Below, in pieces: positions 10,902 through 21,235 of a DNA stretch of 64,000 bases (position 1 is the first letter of the stretch; each line of letters opens with the position of its first letter). The notes below the pieces were generated by a model. It searched no databases. It was given only the letters and a program-made list of their open reading frames with translations, and was not told the origin of the DNA. The stretch is from NCBI GenBank assembly GCA_905250025.1, contig CAJNOJ010000094.1, positions 6,193-70,192 on the forward strand. The letters run 5' to 3'. Both the position numbers and the translations under genes were made by a program. Origin of the DNA: Adineta ricciae (taxonomy: Eukaryota; Rotifera; Eurotatoria; Adinetida; Adinetidae).

Positions 10902-11771
10902 TCAAACTTCAGTTAAATGAATTAACACACCATAGGGCACTACTGCTGCTCTTACTTCCGTAAAGATTTCAATTTGATCATTCGGTATAAATGGGCACAG
11001 TCGCTTCGAGCCAGCATTGATTGTTTCACCTTGTACTTTGTATGATCCCGGTTGTTGACGGCATTGAAGAACAAGGCGTGCATCGTAGGTTTTACCAGTT
11101 TGTTGTGAATGAAAGCGTTGTGGAGGACAGTAAGCTTCATAACTTGAATACGCGATCGTTGGAGACGTGTAAATATGATTTTTTCCGGGAATATGGTCGG
11201 GCAGTATGGCAACTTTTGTACCATCTATACAAGTGTCACCGGGTAAGAGAAATTGACGGTGCTGAATGATCGATTGAGCGGCCATCGGACGTGTTCCGTG
11301 ATAGGTTACGATCCATTTACTCCAAATACGATCAATGTCAGCGCGAACTTGATCAACATGTAGACCAAATCGACACCAACCACGCGGAAGAACATATTTT
11401 GAACCACCTTGAACAGTGGTATCTTCGCGTGAGCTAGAATAACAGTTTTCGCAGTAACAACGGTTATGTTGACGATCAAAAAAACTTTTATCCCATCTCA
11501 ATGACGATAAATATTCTGCACAGACTTTTTTATACTGGCATGAAACAGGAGTGTCATTTTCCCGCGGAGTTATTCTATGTGCTGCTGCTGATGATGATGC
11601 TCGTGGACGGATATGTCCTAACGAAATTCGAGGACTTCGATCGTGTTTTGCAAATGGAATTGTCGACGGCGACGCACGCAAAGATGTAGTGAATTCTTTT
11701 CTGCAGTGTGGACAAGATCTTAGCTGAGTAGGAGGCGTTTCGCGATGGCAATTGCTACAGCGACGGGGCAT
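10902..11771 (-). CDS. Zinc-ribbon plus YHGT-domain ART-like protein (copy A)
   Basis: A single exon of 289 residues. Residues 5-23 (CSNCHRE...CPHC) form a zinc ribbon. Residues 78-112 hold a second Cys cluster (CYCENCY). The rest is a domain with PRGWCRFGL, WIVTYHGT (His158), GKNHIYTSPTIAYSS (Tyr201) and NDQIEIFTE (Glu268) before a final PYGVLI strand. This order resembles the H-Y-E layout of PARP/ART folds, and from memory it also resembles the C-terminal region of NEURL4-type proteins. ADP-ribosyl transfer is possible but unproven. The start is 237 bp from the divergently transcribed paralogue at 12009, so the two may share a promoter region. Confidence 0.72.
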   Translation of the reverse strand: MPRRCSNCHRETPPTQLRSCPHCRKEFTTSLRASPSTIPFAKHDRSPRISLGHIRPRASSSAAAHRITPRENDTPVSCQYKKVCAEYLSSLRWDKSFFDRQHNRCYCENCYSSSREDTTVQGGSKYVLPRGWCRFGLHVDQVRADIDRIWSKWIVTYHGTRPMAAQSIIQHRQFLLPGDTCIDGTKVAILPDHIPGKNHIYTSPTIAYSSYEAYCPPQRFHSQQTGKTYDARLVLQCRQQPGSYKVQGETINAGSKRLCPFIPNDQIEIFTEVRAAVVPYGVLIHLTEV

Positions 11772-12008
11772 CGGTTATGCCTCAATAAAATAATATCTTG
11801 AAACAGTGTGAAACTTCCAACATGCGACTTATTTGCTTTCGTATGTGAGTAATATTTATGCACTTCTGATTTTACCTTTTTTTCTGTTCTATAATGTTTA
11901 TGGCAAGTGTATCGCAGTAACGCTCCTTTCTTCTCGTCAAAGCAGAACTAAAAAAAAATTGCTTTTCAACAAATAGCCAACAAAAAGACGTTAAGTCATT
12001 CGCTAAGA

Positions 12009-13403
12009 ATGTCTGTAATAACAAATTCTTCTCTTCTTCCTACTACATCACAGAGTCAACAGGGTAGATCATAGAGTTAATAGGGTATCATTTATGTATA
12101 TTTCATTGATTTTTTAAAGGAAGCTCTCGGTCTTTGAGTACAGCAGAAGTTGCTGGAATCGTTATTGGATGTATTGCTGGCATCGTTTTGATCATCATAC
12201 TTTGCGTTTGCGCTTCAAAATGGAGAAAAAAAAACAGAGATAGACGCTCAAAAGGTATGCTAATTTAACATAATCTAATCGCGTGATCAAAGTCTTTTAT
12301 CGTTTCTCATTAAAAAAAACCATCACGATTTGATTTTACACATAGCACCTGGAAAGTCGGCAACACCTTCACCACCACTGAATCCTAATGTTGTGGTTAA
12401 AAATGAGTTACCAATACTGAAGCATGTTACACCGAAACTAGATCGTCACCGTCCACTGCCTACACCAAAACCGAGTCACCATCCACCGCCTACACCAAAA
12501 CCGAGTCACCATCCACCGCCTACACCAAAACCGAGTCACCGTCCACTGCCTACACCAAAACCGAGTCACCATCCACCGCCTACACCAAAACCGAGTCACC
12601 ATCCACCGCCTACGCCAAAACCGAGTCACCATCCACCGCCTACGCCAAAACCGAGCCACCATCCACCGCCTACACCAAAACCGAGTCACCATCCACCACG
12701 TACGCCGAACCCAGGTGATATTGCTCCAGGATCAGAAGCATTTCCATTATCTGATTTATGTCCACAAAATCTACATACACAATATTCTAAAAGAATTCTT
12801 CGTCTGGACAAACTTTATTTTGATTTTGCTCATAATCTGTGCTTTTGTTCATATTGCTATCCCAGTACAAAACCTGATCGATTCACAGTGGCTCAATCTA
12901 TCTATACTGTTCCGAGAGGTTGGACACGTTTTGGTCTTCGAGTCGACAGCACCGTAATAGCTAATCGCAATTTATTTAAACGATGGTACACAGCTTTCTA
13001 TGGGACATCAAGTGATAAAGTCGAATTGGTTATGCGCAACCTTTACGTACCTATGCCTGGTGACAAACTGTTAAGTGGTGAAACATTCAGTACACATTTA
13101 CCGGATAAAACGCATGTTTACACGTCACCATCTATTCACTATGCTTCCCTAAGACATATATGTCCAACCGATGTTGTAAAAATGAACAATGAGTGGTATG
13201 ATGTTCAAATCGTGCTGGAGTGTAAACAAAATCCCGAAGGAATCATCAAACAAGCAGGATATAAGAAAAATGTATGTCAGATTATACCCGATGATCAAAT
13301 CGAATGGAAGACAGATCGCAGAGCATCAATTGTGCCATATGGTCTTCTTATTCGTAGTCGAAAACATCGATGTACCAAAAAATGTGCAGATTTACATTCT
13401 TAG
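12009..13403 (+). CDS. Membrane-anchored proline-repeat protein with degenerate YHGT domain (copy A)
   Basis: Exons 12009-12063, 12120-12254, 12346-13403; 415 residues. The two short exons give a ~26-residue N-terminal tail, one transmembrane helix (VAGIVIGCIAGIVLIII) and a basic stop-transfer segment (SKWRKKNRDRR). A proline-rich linker with eight full decamers of PPTPKPSHH type then leads to a domain homologous to the neighbouring minus-strand gene (PRGWTRFGL, THVYTSPSIHYAS, DDQIEWKTDRR, PYGLLI). Where the neighbour has TYHGT this protein has AFYGT (Tyr282), so the presumed catalytic His is lost in both copies. It is probably a type III membrane protein with the domain in the cytosol, acting as a binding or decoy module. 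An AATAAA lies at 13485. Confidence 0.78.
12450..12689 (+). repeat. 30-bp coding minisatellite, eight units (copy A)
   Basis: Eight consecutive 30-bp units encode [RH]P[LP]PTPKPSH, with third-position variants, flanked by one degenerate unit on each side. The repeat makes the proline-rich linker of the membrane-anchored YHGT protein. Copy A' has two units fewer, so the tract expands and contracts in whole codon units. Confidence 0.93.
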
Positions 13404-13600
13404 ACCAAGAGCTGTTGAATCAAAGCCAAGTATTTGTTGTGAAAATCTGTCTTAAAAACTAGCGTGTGCTTTCTCATTTATTTTAATAAAAGTTTAACAG
13501 TAAGAACAATTCATTTTACTGTCGTGATATGTTCGATTTTCTGAACCAAGCAAATTCATCATGAAGAAGGAATAGATAAGCATGGAATAAATGCACGAAT

Positions 13601-14458
13601 CTAGTACTGTATTGTATGACCAAACACACTTTTTGTTGTGTCAACTAGATCAATACTGGTTTTCTGTTCAGCGATAGCACGAATCTCATAATTAGCTAAC
13701 TTTTTTGTCCATAGACAGAAATCAGCGAGACAACCAAAATAATACCAACTACGCAAATTCCATCTTCTTAGTGAGTGGCGCAGCAAAGGAGAATCTCTAC
13801 ATGGATAATCAATAACTCTATTTCCATTGAGAAAAACTTGAATATTTTCATTAACTTTACATTCAAGGACAAGCGTAAAATGAATCCATTTGTCTAATTC
13901 AAGTTGAGTACAGTCTTGTTCGATAAATTTCTCGATGGTATTCGTAATCACTACACTGCCAGTGTGAAAATCGAGTTCGAGTTGTAACGTTGTGTCATTT
14001 TCAAAAGAAAACTCCATAGCCAGCTTTTTCAAGTGATCAGAACTGCACATAATTATCCAGAATGAGAAAGTCCATTGAGTAAAATCATTTGCTGCTAATT
14101 CATAATGCACCGATATCCTCGAGTTGCTATGCCTCAAACAAGGTAAATGATAGAAGAAATCCTTGTCGGTATAAAATACATTTTGAACTTCAGGACAAGT
14201 TTCAGCTGATCTGCTTCGGATCGTTTGGTCAGCAGATACAAAATTTTTATAAAGATTGTTTCGTTCAGTGAATTTAAACCAAATTTGTAAATTGTCCATA
14301 AAACGAAAGCGTTGCCTTGTTGAATATTCTTTTAAAAACCATTTCTTCAGAATTAAATTACGAAATAGACTGCAAACAGCCGATGTTTGAGCAAGGTCTT
14401 CTAACGAAGGAAGGAATAAGAAGATTTGTTGCCAAAGTTCCGGTGGAAGTGTTGCCAT
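13601..14458 (-). CDS. F-box protein with LamG-like domain (copy A)
   Basis: A single exon of 285 residues from the ATG at 14458. Residues 1-45 are an F-box (MATLPPELWQQIFLFLPSLE, then LAQTSAVCSLFRNL). Residues ~110-270 form a concanavalin/LamG-like beta-sandwich (WTFSFWIIMCSS, LDKWIHFTLVLEC, IQVFLNGNRV, YYFGCLADFCLW). F-box proteins link substrates to SCF (Skp1-Cullin1) ubiquitin ligases, and the LamG-like part is the presumed substrate reader. The frame upstream of this Met is open to 14530, but that extension is not conserved in A', so the internal Met is chosen. The gene is convergent with the preceding gene. Confidence 0.84.
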   Translation of the reverse strand: MATLPPELWQQIFLFLPSLEDLAQTSAVCSLFRNLILKKWFLKEYSTRQRFRFMDNLQIWFKFTERNNLYKNFVSADQTIRSRSAETCPEVQNVFYTDKDFFYHLPCLRHSNSRISVHYELAANDFTQWTFSFWIIMCSSDHLKKLAMEFSFENDTTLQLELDFHTGSVVITNTIEKFIEQDCTQLELDKWIHFTLVLECKVNENIQVFLNGNRVIDYPCRDSPLLRHSLRRWNLRSWYYFGCLADFCLWTKKLANYEIRAIAEQKTSIDLVDTTKSVFGHTIQY

Positions 14459-15475
14459 TAAACGTGGCTGTAAAAATTGCGAAAAAAAGAAAGTATTTCT
14501 CAATTCAAATACAATATAAAAAAAAAACAACTATATTTTCGTCTATGTTGCAATGCAGATATGTAACACGTGATCATTCGGTAGTATAGGAACAGAAAGC
14601 AAAAGATCTCTCAGACGATTTATGAGTCATGGTAAACACGCACGAAAAAAATTGAGAATGTAAAATATTGAATGCTTTTTTCTCTTTGGATGGCATTTAA
14701 AGACACTTAAATTATTAAAAATAAGAATCATTCGTCTATTTCATAATCATCAGACGGTATCTAAATAACTGCTCTTGTTTCGTTTACTTGTTTTCTTATA
14801 GTTCAGGATTAAAAAAATAACTGAAGTCGAGTATTAAACTCTCATAAATATATGGTACGACGTGCATCCTTGGTAGTCAGATTAACGACATGGCGTTTGT
14901 CTTCGCACCAGTTTACTGTTATCGATATCACGACACTATTGGAAACTGTTTCAATAGTTATCATAGGTAGGGTGTGAAGGTGGGTGTAGAGAATAGAATG
15001 TTGCCTGTATTGGTGCACAGTCGATCCACTTATAGCCCCAGCATACAGACTAATATACCCAAAGCAAATTGAGAAATATCATTGGCTATTTTACATTGCA
15101 ATGTGAACTTTATCGGTTAACTCGATGGCAATTTTTTCCGCCCGTTTGATTCCGTGGAAGAGAAAGTTAAACACCCTCCTTCTCAAAATTAAAACCAATT
15201 TCTGTATCTTGAATTATTTGCATGAAACATTGTTCGATAAGATAATTACTCAAAATAAATATGAATTCTATTTTAATTCGATTGAAGGTCAATCAAATGA
15301 TTATCAGTAGAGAGTCATGTTACTCATTTTCGCTGTACGTTTCACATTGAAATCAATGCCATGCATTGACTATCGACATCCTATCACTGCCTTAAACAAA
15401 GAATTGAAAACAAAGTCAACTTGATCACTGCACTTTTCATTGCAACTGAAGTTATAACTGTCGATACACCTTCAA
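14459..15475. other. Intergenic region, F-box/LamG gene to sugar transporter (copy A)
   Basis: About 1 kb between divergently transcribed genes, so it should hold both promoters. A short degenerate telomere-like stretch (tagggtgtgaaggtgggtgtag) sits at 14967-14992. No coding frame is supported: the 61-codon frame at 15125-15310 is interrupted in A' by a 33-bp deletion and lacks any domain. Confidence 0.6.
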
Positions 15476-15660
15476 ATGTTATCGCGAGCAGATTATCAAG
15501 TTTATGGTACAGCAGTATTTGCTGCCATTGGTGGTTTTCTATTTGGTTATGATCTCGGTGTGATTTCCGGTGTGATCACCATGTCGAACTTTATTGCTGT
15601 TTTCGGCGATCAAGCAAGTATGTCGCGTGGATCGTTGACTAGCAGTATCTCAGGATCAAT
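15476..15660 (+). CDS. MFS sugar transporter, 5' fragment (copy A)
   Basis: The first 61 codons of a hexose transporter: TM1 with GGFLFGYDLGVISGV, the usual signature of the sugar-porter family, followed by the first extracellular loop. The sequence then runs into the N gap. It is identical in protein sequence to the start at 31089. It is truncated by the assembly, with no sign of mutation. Confidence 0.9.
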
Positions 15661-15704
15661 NNNNNNNNNNNNNNNNNNNNNNNNNNNNNNNNNNNNNNNN
15701 NNNN
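15661..15704. other. Assembly gap of 44 N
   Basis: A run of 44 N lies between the 5' part of a sugar-transporter gene and the middle of a PARP-like gene. The sequence on the right restarts in the homologue of position 38 of the window. The gap therefore joins the end of one copy of the block to the start of the other, and nothing can be said about real adjacency across it. Confidence 0.99.
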
Positions 15705-16725
15705 TCGCATGCTTATTTCGATATTGATAAGTTTCAAGATGAATTACATAAGTACGACATCTCGTGTACGGTTTGCTACGATAATTGGCGATATATATTG
15801 GTACTTGATGAGAATAAATCTACCGGCCCATTTACAATGGATTTGATTGAACCGCATGTGGCATTGACACAAGATCGAATTGATTTCGACGTGAGTAATC
15901 TATCGTTGGAAAAAGACTACACCCACGAATTGGGTATGCGCATTGATATTACTCAAAAGCCGTATTCGATTGAATTGGAGGCTATTGTTGAGAATATAAA
16001 AAACAAGCGTTTTCTCACTCTTCGACCCATCGATAATAATCTCAATAGAAGAATTGCAAAAATGAAAGATAGAGGCTGGACACAAATGGAAGGCGGTTTA
16101 TCGGTTATCCCAGAACCGCACAAGGAGTATCATGCGATTCTCGTTCCATTACCTCGATCATCTGATTTACACGCTGCGATTTGTCAGAAAATGAGAAATA
16201 TACCAGGTGTACAAGTTAAATCTATCGAAGAAATACGGAATCCATTTTTGGAAGAAATCTACGAAGGCATGAAGAAAATAATCAAACGACAATGTCCTAA
16301 AACGACTTCGTGCGAGCATCCTGGATTATTTCATGGAACCCAAGGAGATGGTATCGACGGAATCACTGACGACGGGTACGACGACCGATTTTTCAATACC
16401 GGCGGTCTATATGGCAAGTACTCAAACTCGATTTACTCTTTCGTCTACGTTTATTCTCATATTCCGTTTAGGACATGGTGCGTATTTTGCTGACGATCCG
16501 CTCAAATCACATAATTATACTGATAAAACTAGCAAGACACGTGTTATGTATTATAACAAAGTCTTACTGGGTGAATCGATGGTACTAAATGAACCGGACA
16601 AAAACTTAGTTTGTGCGCCAAAGAATTACCATTCGATTATCGGAAAACACAATCAGATGACCGAATATATCATTTATCGGTATGGGCAAGCTTTACCATG
16701 TTTGAAAATCGTCTATACCGTTTAG
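15705..16725 (+). CDS. PARP-like ADP-ribosyltransferase, 5' end in gap (copy A')
   Basis: Exons <15705-16413 and 16472-16725. The protein matches the first copy except for a few changes (for example HGTQGD for HGTKGD and VQVKS for VEVKS), and the H-Y-E residues are kept. The intron starts gcaagt instead of gtaagt, making it a GC-AG intron, with the same length (58 bp) and an intact acceptor. An AATAAA lies at 16795. The function is as for the first copy. Confidence 0.87.
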
Positions 16726-16952
16726 CTGCTGTGCCATCGACGAAACATGACAACAAAAAAATTTTTTTACATTATTTACTCATGAATTTTATCAAATAAA
16801 GTAGAATATGATTCGATTTTTCGAGAGAAGTACGATTAAGGAAAAAAAATCAAATCAATACGCGATCTTCTTTGTCATAACTATGCTCTGTAGGATTATT
16901 TCATCGAACGATGAAGCTAAATAATTACAAAAGATTGTTCGGAAGGCGCTTA

Positions 16953-17706
16953 TCATTGGACAGTACTTTCTAGTTGACTTTTCAAACGTTGAATTTCGAA
17001 CTTTTGCTTCAAACATAGATCTTCCGATTCTTTCAATTTCGTTTGTTTATCCTTTAGTTTCGCTTGTTGTTTTTGTACGAACAATTCCAGAAGATGACAA
17101 CGTAATTTAATTGGAAGTTCAGGCTTATTCCATTGTCCCATATCGAAATGACTGGTTAGTTGTTCACAGATATGTTCTTCAAGTTTGTTCAAACGATACA
17201 ACTGAGCTAATGCAAGTAGATCAAATAGGCGCGTTTGGTTATCACCGTATTTATACGAAGCGATGTTGGTCGTTGATGAAATTAGGAAACGTTCGATATT
17301 TTTACGTAGAATCAATATTGAATATTCATCAGATAATGGAAGAAGATATGTTGCATTGACATTATCGATTGGTTTCAATATATTTGGATAGACACATTTT
17401 AATAGTTCAACAATGTGAAGGTATTGTTTGCCCGGAAGGTTAATTTCACTTGTTCTAGATTCACGAAATCCTGACGAGAATAACATTCGCCCGAAGACAG
17501 GTGACACTTTTGCTGAAAAACAAGTGAAATGAAACGAGAAGATTCTTCAGCAGTGTTTTTTCTTTACCGAGAATAGATTTATGAGCAAAGATCTTCTTCT
17601 CTTCTACAATTAAGGTCACATCAGAGATCTCATCAGCTGTTGTGAATGAATCAATCATTTGTTCCTCTTCGCCCATTTGTTTTCTTTGAGATGAAGTAAC
17701 TCGCAT
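16953..17706 (-). CDS. BTB/POZ-domain protein (copy A')
   Basis: Complement of 17568..17706 and 16953..17512; 232 residues. The intron is the same length as in copy A (55 bp) and the BTB core across the splice is preserved. Differences are few (for example MGEEEQ for MDEEEQ, RESRTSE for RESKTSE, ESTVQ for ESTAQ at the end). Both copies look functional. Confidence 0.86.
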
Positions 17707-18028
17707 TTATTTATAAGCATTTTTTTTATACAGGTAGAGTATTACCATATATGGTCAAAAGAAGCTAGCATGAGTCATGGGAGTCTTTCATATATATGTC
17801 CTTTTATGGAAATTGCATAGAAACCGACGAAGATATAAATAACTCATATACCAGCGAGGAAGTAAAGTATATTTTTCGCTTATTTATCTTCAAATTTTAA
17901 TTCAATAGATAGCGTGTGATAGTTTGGATATCATTAGATTTACAAAAAAGAACATATGGTCAAAGCTTGGGCGATTCTCCGTTTAAAACGAGTTCAACAC
18001 GAGATAGAATCGTTCGAAATCGATTATT
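17707..18028. other. Intergenic region, BTB to RING/TRAF gene (copy A')
   Basis: The counterpart of 2024-2339. It is conserved apart from point changes and small indels, with no gene or repeat seen. Confidence 0.6.
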
Positions 18029-19590
18029 TTATACGTAAGGATTCACAGTATGTCTGTTTATCGACGAGCGATCGGAAAGATCGTTGGCAGATCGAGGATA
18101 ATCGCTAGCTTCTGAATCACCATCTGATCCGTGCTCGGCTATACCAAAATTATTGCGAGGTATTGCTGGAAGCGAACGATTACCAAGACGAGCAAGATTT
18201 CTATTAACAGTTTGACCATTGCCTCCCGTGGTGTTTGTATCAGGATATTTGTGTCCAATAGTACTCCCATGATCAATACCACCGCCAGCATTGGTATTTT
18301 CACCAATATTAATATTCACATTACCACAGTGGGAATTACCCTGAACAGTCAGATGAAGCATAGGCTGTTGGCGGTCGAGTAGAACTGCTGGCTGAATATC
18401 AGGGTTTACAAAAGGTCTAATGCGTGCCTCAGAAGGAGAGGTAGTTTTGTGAATATCGTGGACCACTGACGCTCGGGAATTTTGGTTGGTATGAGGTAGT
18501 TCAATGATAGGCTCACCAGGATTCGTTTCACGAGCGACATCAATGTGTGCACATACGGGGGAAACAAAACGGCCTGAATTTACACGTTGATTCTGACTTG
18601 GGCATCGATCGTCTCTCAGGTGTTGCTCGTCGAAATCGTCTAAAAAATTATTTAGATTTATTGAGATATACACTAGTTCAATGTATATTCAAAAATACAA
18701 AAATTAATGTTTGCCATTGTATCTATAATTCTCATGCTAACTCGTATATAATGTTGGTGATGGTTTCATGATGTTTGCATGCTCTTACCATTGATTTGTG
18801 TTGATATGAGTGCTAGTTTTTTTCCTACAGTTTCACTTGCGAGTGACGAATCGATGTTGATAGAACTGTGATTCGGATTCTTTTGGTTGTTTTGGATTTC
18901 TGGCGTAGATCCACAGTAAAATTCGGCAGGTCTATTCTCATATTTCTGTTGATCTACTATTCCCGATGTTTGTTCAATGCAATTTAAAATTTGGGCGATC
19001 GAGGCTTGAAAGTTTTCCAAAAGATTTTGCACATATTGGCATTGTTTTTGCTGTTCGATTATGACACCATTTTGACGAGCATTTTCAGCGGCTAGTTGCT
19101 CTATTTTGTCGTTCATTTGTTGTTGAGCAGTATATGATTCAGCAATTTGGTCTCTAAACAGGTAGAAAAAACATTTTTCCAAATGTTTCTGCAGCTCACG
19201 ACGCGGCCCTTTCCACGGACATTTGTCATTCGCTGATGAACATTGAACAGCAACTTCTTGGCACGTCTCGCGATAATGAGTGTCGAAGTCACCTCGAGTT
19301 AGTCTTTTTTCCTTACAGTATGAGCATTTGATTCGCAATTTGTTCAATATATCTTGAAGAAGTTCGTTGGTATTGGGTGTTAGATCATCTTTTGACATAT
19401 TTTGGTTGCACGTAGGACAATACTCATGAGTTTCCAGATAAATTTCTATACATCGACGGCAAAAGGTATGTTGTCTACTCACACATTTTGTTGATACAGG
19501 GTCTATGAATGGATCCTTACAAATATCACATTTGAATAGTTTATCGAGAGATTTATGTTTTCTATATCGATATGCGTGCGCAAGTGCCAT
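18029..19590 (-). CDS. RING/TRAF-type zinc-finger protein, intact copy (A')
   Basis: Complement of 18789..19590 and 18029..18639 (intron 18640-18788); 470 residues from the ATG at 19590. The order is a C3HC4 RING (residues ~21-62), a TRAF-like zinc region (CSYCKEKRLTRGDFDTHYRETC), a coiled coil rich in Gln (QQQMNDKIEQLAAENARQN), and a long polar, probably disordered C-terminal part with a conserved GNSHCGNVNINIGENTNAGG segment. The exon join AAT-G|AC keeps frame. RING plus TRAF zinc fingers points to an E3 ubiquitin ligase with a trimerising coiled coil, but no MATH domain is present. Both copies have a tttag/ATA or tttag/GTA site just 5' of the ATG, possibly a 5' UTR intron end or trans-splice acceptor. 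Confidence 0.82.
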
Positions 19591-19962
19591 CAAGGTCCTC
19601 AAATCAAAGATATACCTAAAACAAAAAGTATTCAATAGTCTTTTGCTGAATCTCGCAGCAAGAGAGAGTCTGAAGAAAGCACAAACATTTTTGTATTTTT
19701 GGTGTATGAAAAGAGAAAAAAATCTGTAACATGCTACTCTTTTTTTTGTGACGACAGTGTTTTGATTATGCATGAGAACAGAAAAAATGACGCACTTTTT
19801 TATCAGAAGACTTTTTATGATGTTCTTCCGGGGTAAAAACCAACTTAGGACTTTACTTCTAAATACAAGGAACTTCTTGGCCAATCAAGTGCGTATTTTA
19901 TTTTATCCATGCATTCTATAGAATTCAATATATGTAAAACGCCGCTTGCTGCCAACTTTAAC

Positions 19963-20020
19963 GGGTAAGGGTGTGGATGTGGGTGTGGGTGAGTGAGGGT
20001 GAGGGTGTGGGTGTGGGTGA
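19963..20020 (+). repeat. Interstitial telomere-like repeat, copy A'
   Basis: A tract of gggtaagggtgtggatgtgg and gtgggtgagggtgtgggtg units, a degenerate (TGTGGG)n array. It begins exactly where the alignment with copy A breaks (A: ttaacggacaac; A': ttaacgggtaag). A second weak tract, gagggtgggtgtggatgagg, lies at 20261-20287. Confidence 0.8.
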
Positions 20021-20525
20021 AGATGGAAGTTTGAAAGTTTTAAACTCGAGTACTTAGGTTCTAACTTTATAACGTTTAGAAGTTGGATAGTTTAAAACTC
20101 GAATGCTTGAATTCTAAACTGAATGATTTAGAATTTGAACGAAAGTTTCAATATTCGAATCGAGTTAACGGTTTCTACACTACTCATTAATAGTGGATCC
20201 GAGCTCTGCGACCTCGATTACCTATCTGCTAGGCGGTCTCTAGTTGATAAGAGTAAATTTGAGGGTGGGTGTGGATGAGGTTGGGTGAGCTATTTTTATG
20301 ATTGGAATACATTTGTGTGCGAATCCGTTCAAGAAAAGGTCGAATCCGTGTCCAAGATATCCTACATAACATATGTTTTGTCTAGATGACACAACAAAAG
20401 ATAGGAATAACACGCATCAAACGATATTTCAGAAATAATTCATATGGTCATACGTGAAAGCGAGGGGTACAAATATATGTCATTTTACTTTCTGACTGTA
20501 GCGCCCAACATAAATATTACACGCT

Positions 20526-20996
20526 TCAGTCACCATTTATAGGTACAATACGTTCATGTATCTTGATTCGCTCACGAATCTTCCAATACACATGCAGACT
20601 GCTCCAAATAACGATAGGCAACCCTTCAGTCAGTCCACCACATAAACCAAGAATCGTAGTCAACAAGTATACAAAATTTTTTCTTTCGGCATATGGGTAT
20701 TGACACTTCGATGGTGCGCATATCGAGTAATAACTCGAATAATTAGATGAATTCTGCCATGATTCGATGAACAACTCATCAATCAAAGCACCAATTGGTG
20801 TTGATGAGATTGGTGTGAAACGACTAGGAATCGATCGATCCAAAGGCAACAGAACTAATGAACTATTGACAAATTTAGTTAATTTCTCCAAGCATCCTGA
20901 ACTGTAAAAGCATTCGAGAGTTGAAAGTCGAAAGCCATGAACAGGTAAACATCCGACAACGAGACCTACAAGGAAGAAGAAGTAGAATTCTATTCT
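20526..20996 (-). pseudogene. Orphan 3' exon of a two-TM bdelloid membrane-protein family
   Basis: The minus-strand frame is open from 20996 to the stop at 20526 but contains no ATG. It reads a hydrophobic segment (FYFFFLVGLVVGC), then STLECFYSSGCLEKL, Cys-containing ectodomain signatures YYSICAPSKCQYPY, and a membrane segment NFVYLLTTILGLCGGLTEGL. These signatures resemble an expanded family of uncharacterised bdelloid membrane proteins (recognised from memory). A possible splice acceptor (ttccttgtag) lies inside the frame, and no matching upstream exon is present. It is absent from copy A. It is best read as a truncated gene end carried by the rearrangement. Confidence 0.6.
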
Positions 20997-21235
20997 TCAT
21001 CAATATTTTACCAGCGAATGTTTCTTGGTTGTTCATGTTTTTCAGCTTCGATCTTGTGCATGTTGAGGAGTTTCATAAATATTATTCAACGACACTCTTT
21101 ACCATCATATTCATACTCAAAGTTTTTCATCTACGAAAAGAAATGCAATGCAGTAAGATAAGATCGAAGATGGTAATATTTATATAAAGAAAAAAAAAAC
21201 ATGTACCCCAACACACACTTTCTTCTCTATCGAAC

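Larger units (their letters stand above)
1..15660. repeat. Block A: first copy of the A/A' duplicated segment
   Basis: This segment carries nine genes in the same order and orientation as 15705-31318. Coding exons of the two copies have the same lengths almost throughout (all seven GH78 exons match exactly), with scattered mostly conservative substitutions. Intergenic DNA differs by several indels. The divergence is what is expected of alleles (or ohnologues) in a bdelloid rather than of a recent identical duplication. The block is cut at the left edge of the window and ends at the N gap inside the sugar-transporter gene. Confidence 0.93.
19591..21235. other. Intergenic, rearranged region upstream of GH78 (copy A')
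   Basis: The left part to about 19962 matches copy A. It then switches to a telomere-like tract and to repeated units of aagtttaaaactcgaat type (20020-20190) that occur only once, partially, in A. About 900 bp absent from A (roughly 20195-21100) follow, carrying the orphan exon at 20526. The match to A resumes at about 21100 (catattcatactcaaag), just upstream of the GH78 start. Confidence 0.72.

Noticed and set aside
12450-12689. Regular 30-bp repeats resembling a CRISPR array
   Set aside because: The units are contiguous, without unique spacers, lie inside an exon and keep frame; this is a eukaryotic coding repeat.
12438-12692. Minus-strand open frame full of RFWCRRWMV-type repeats
   Set aside because: It is the antisense shadow of the proline-rich coding minisatellite; the codon structure and conservation fit the plus-strand protein.
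14459-14530. Splice acceptor (tttttacag) just upstream of the F-box/LamG start in copy A, possibly a trans-splicing site
   Set aside because: The AG is absent at the same place in copy A' (ttcttcaacc), so it is unlikely to be required.
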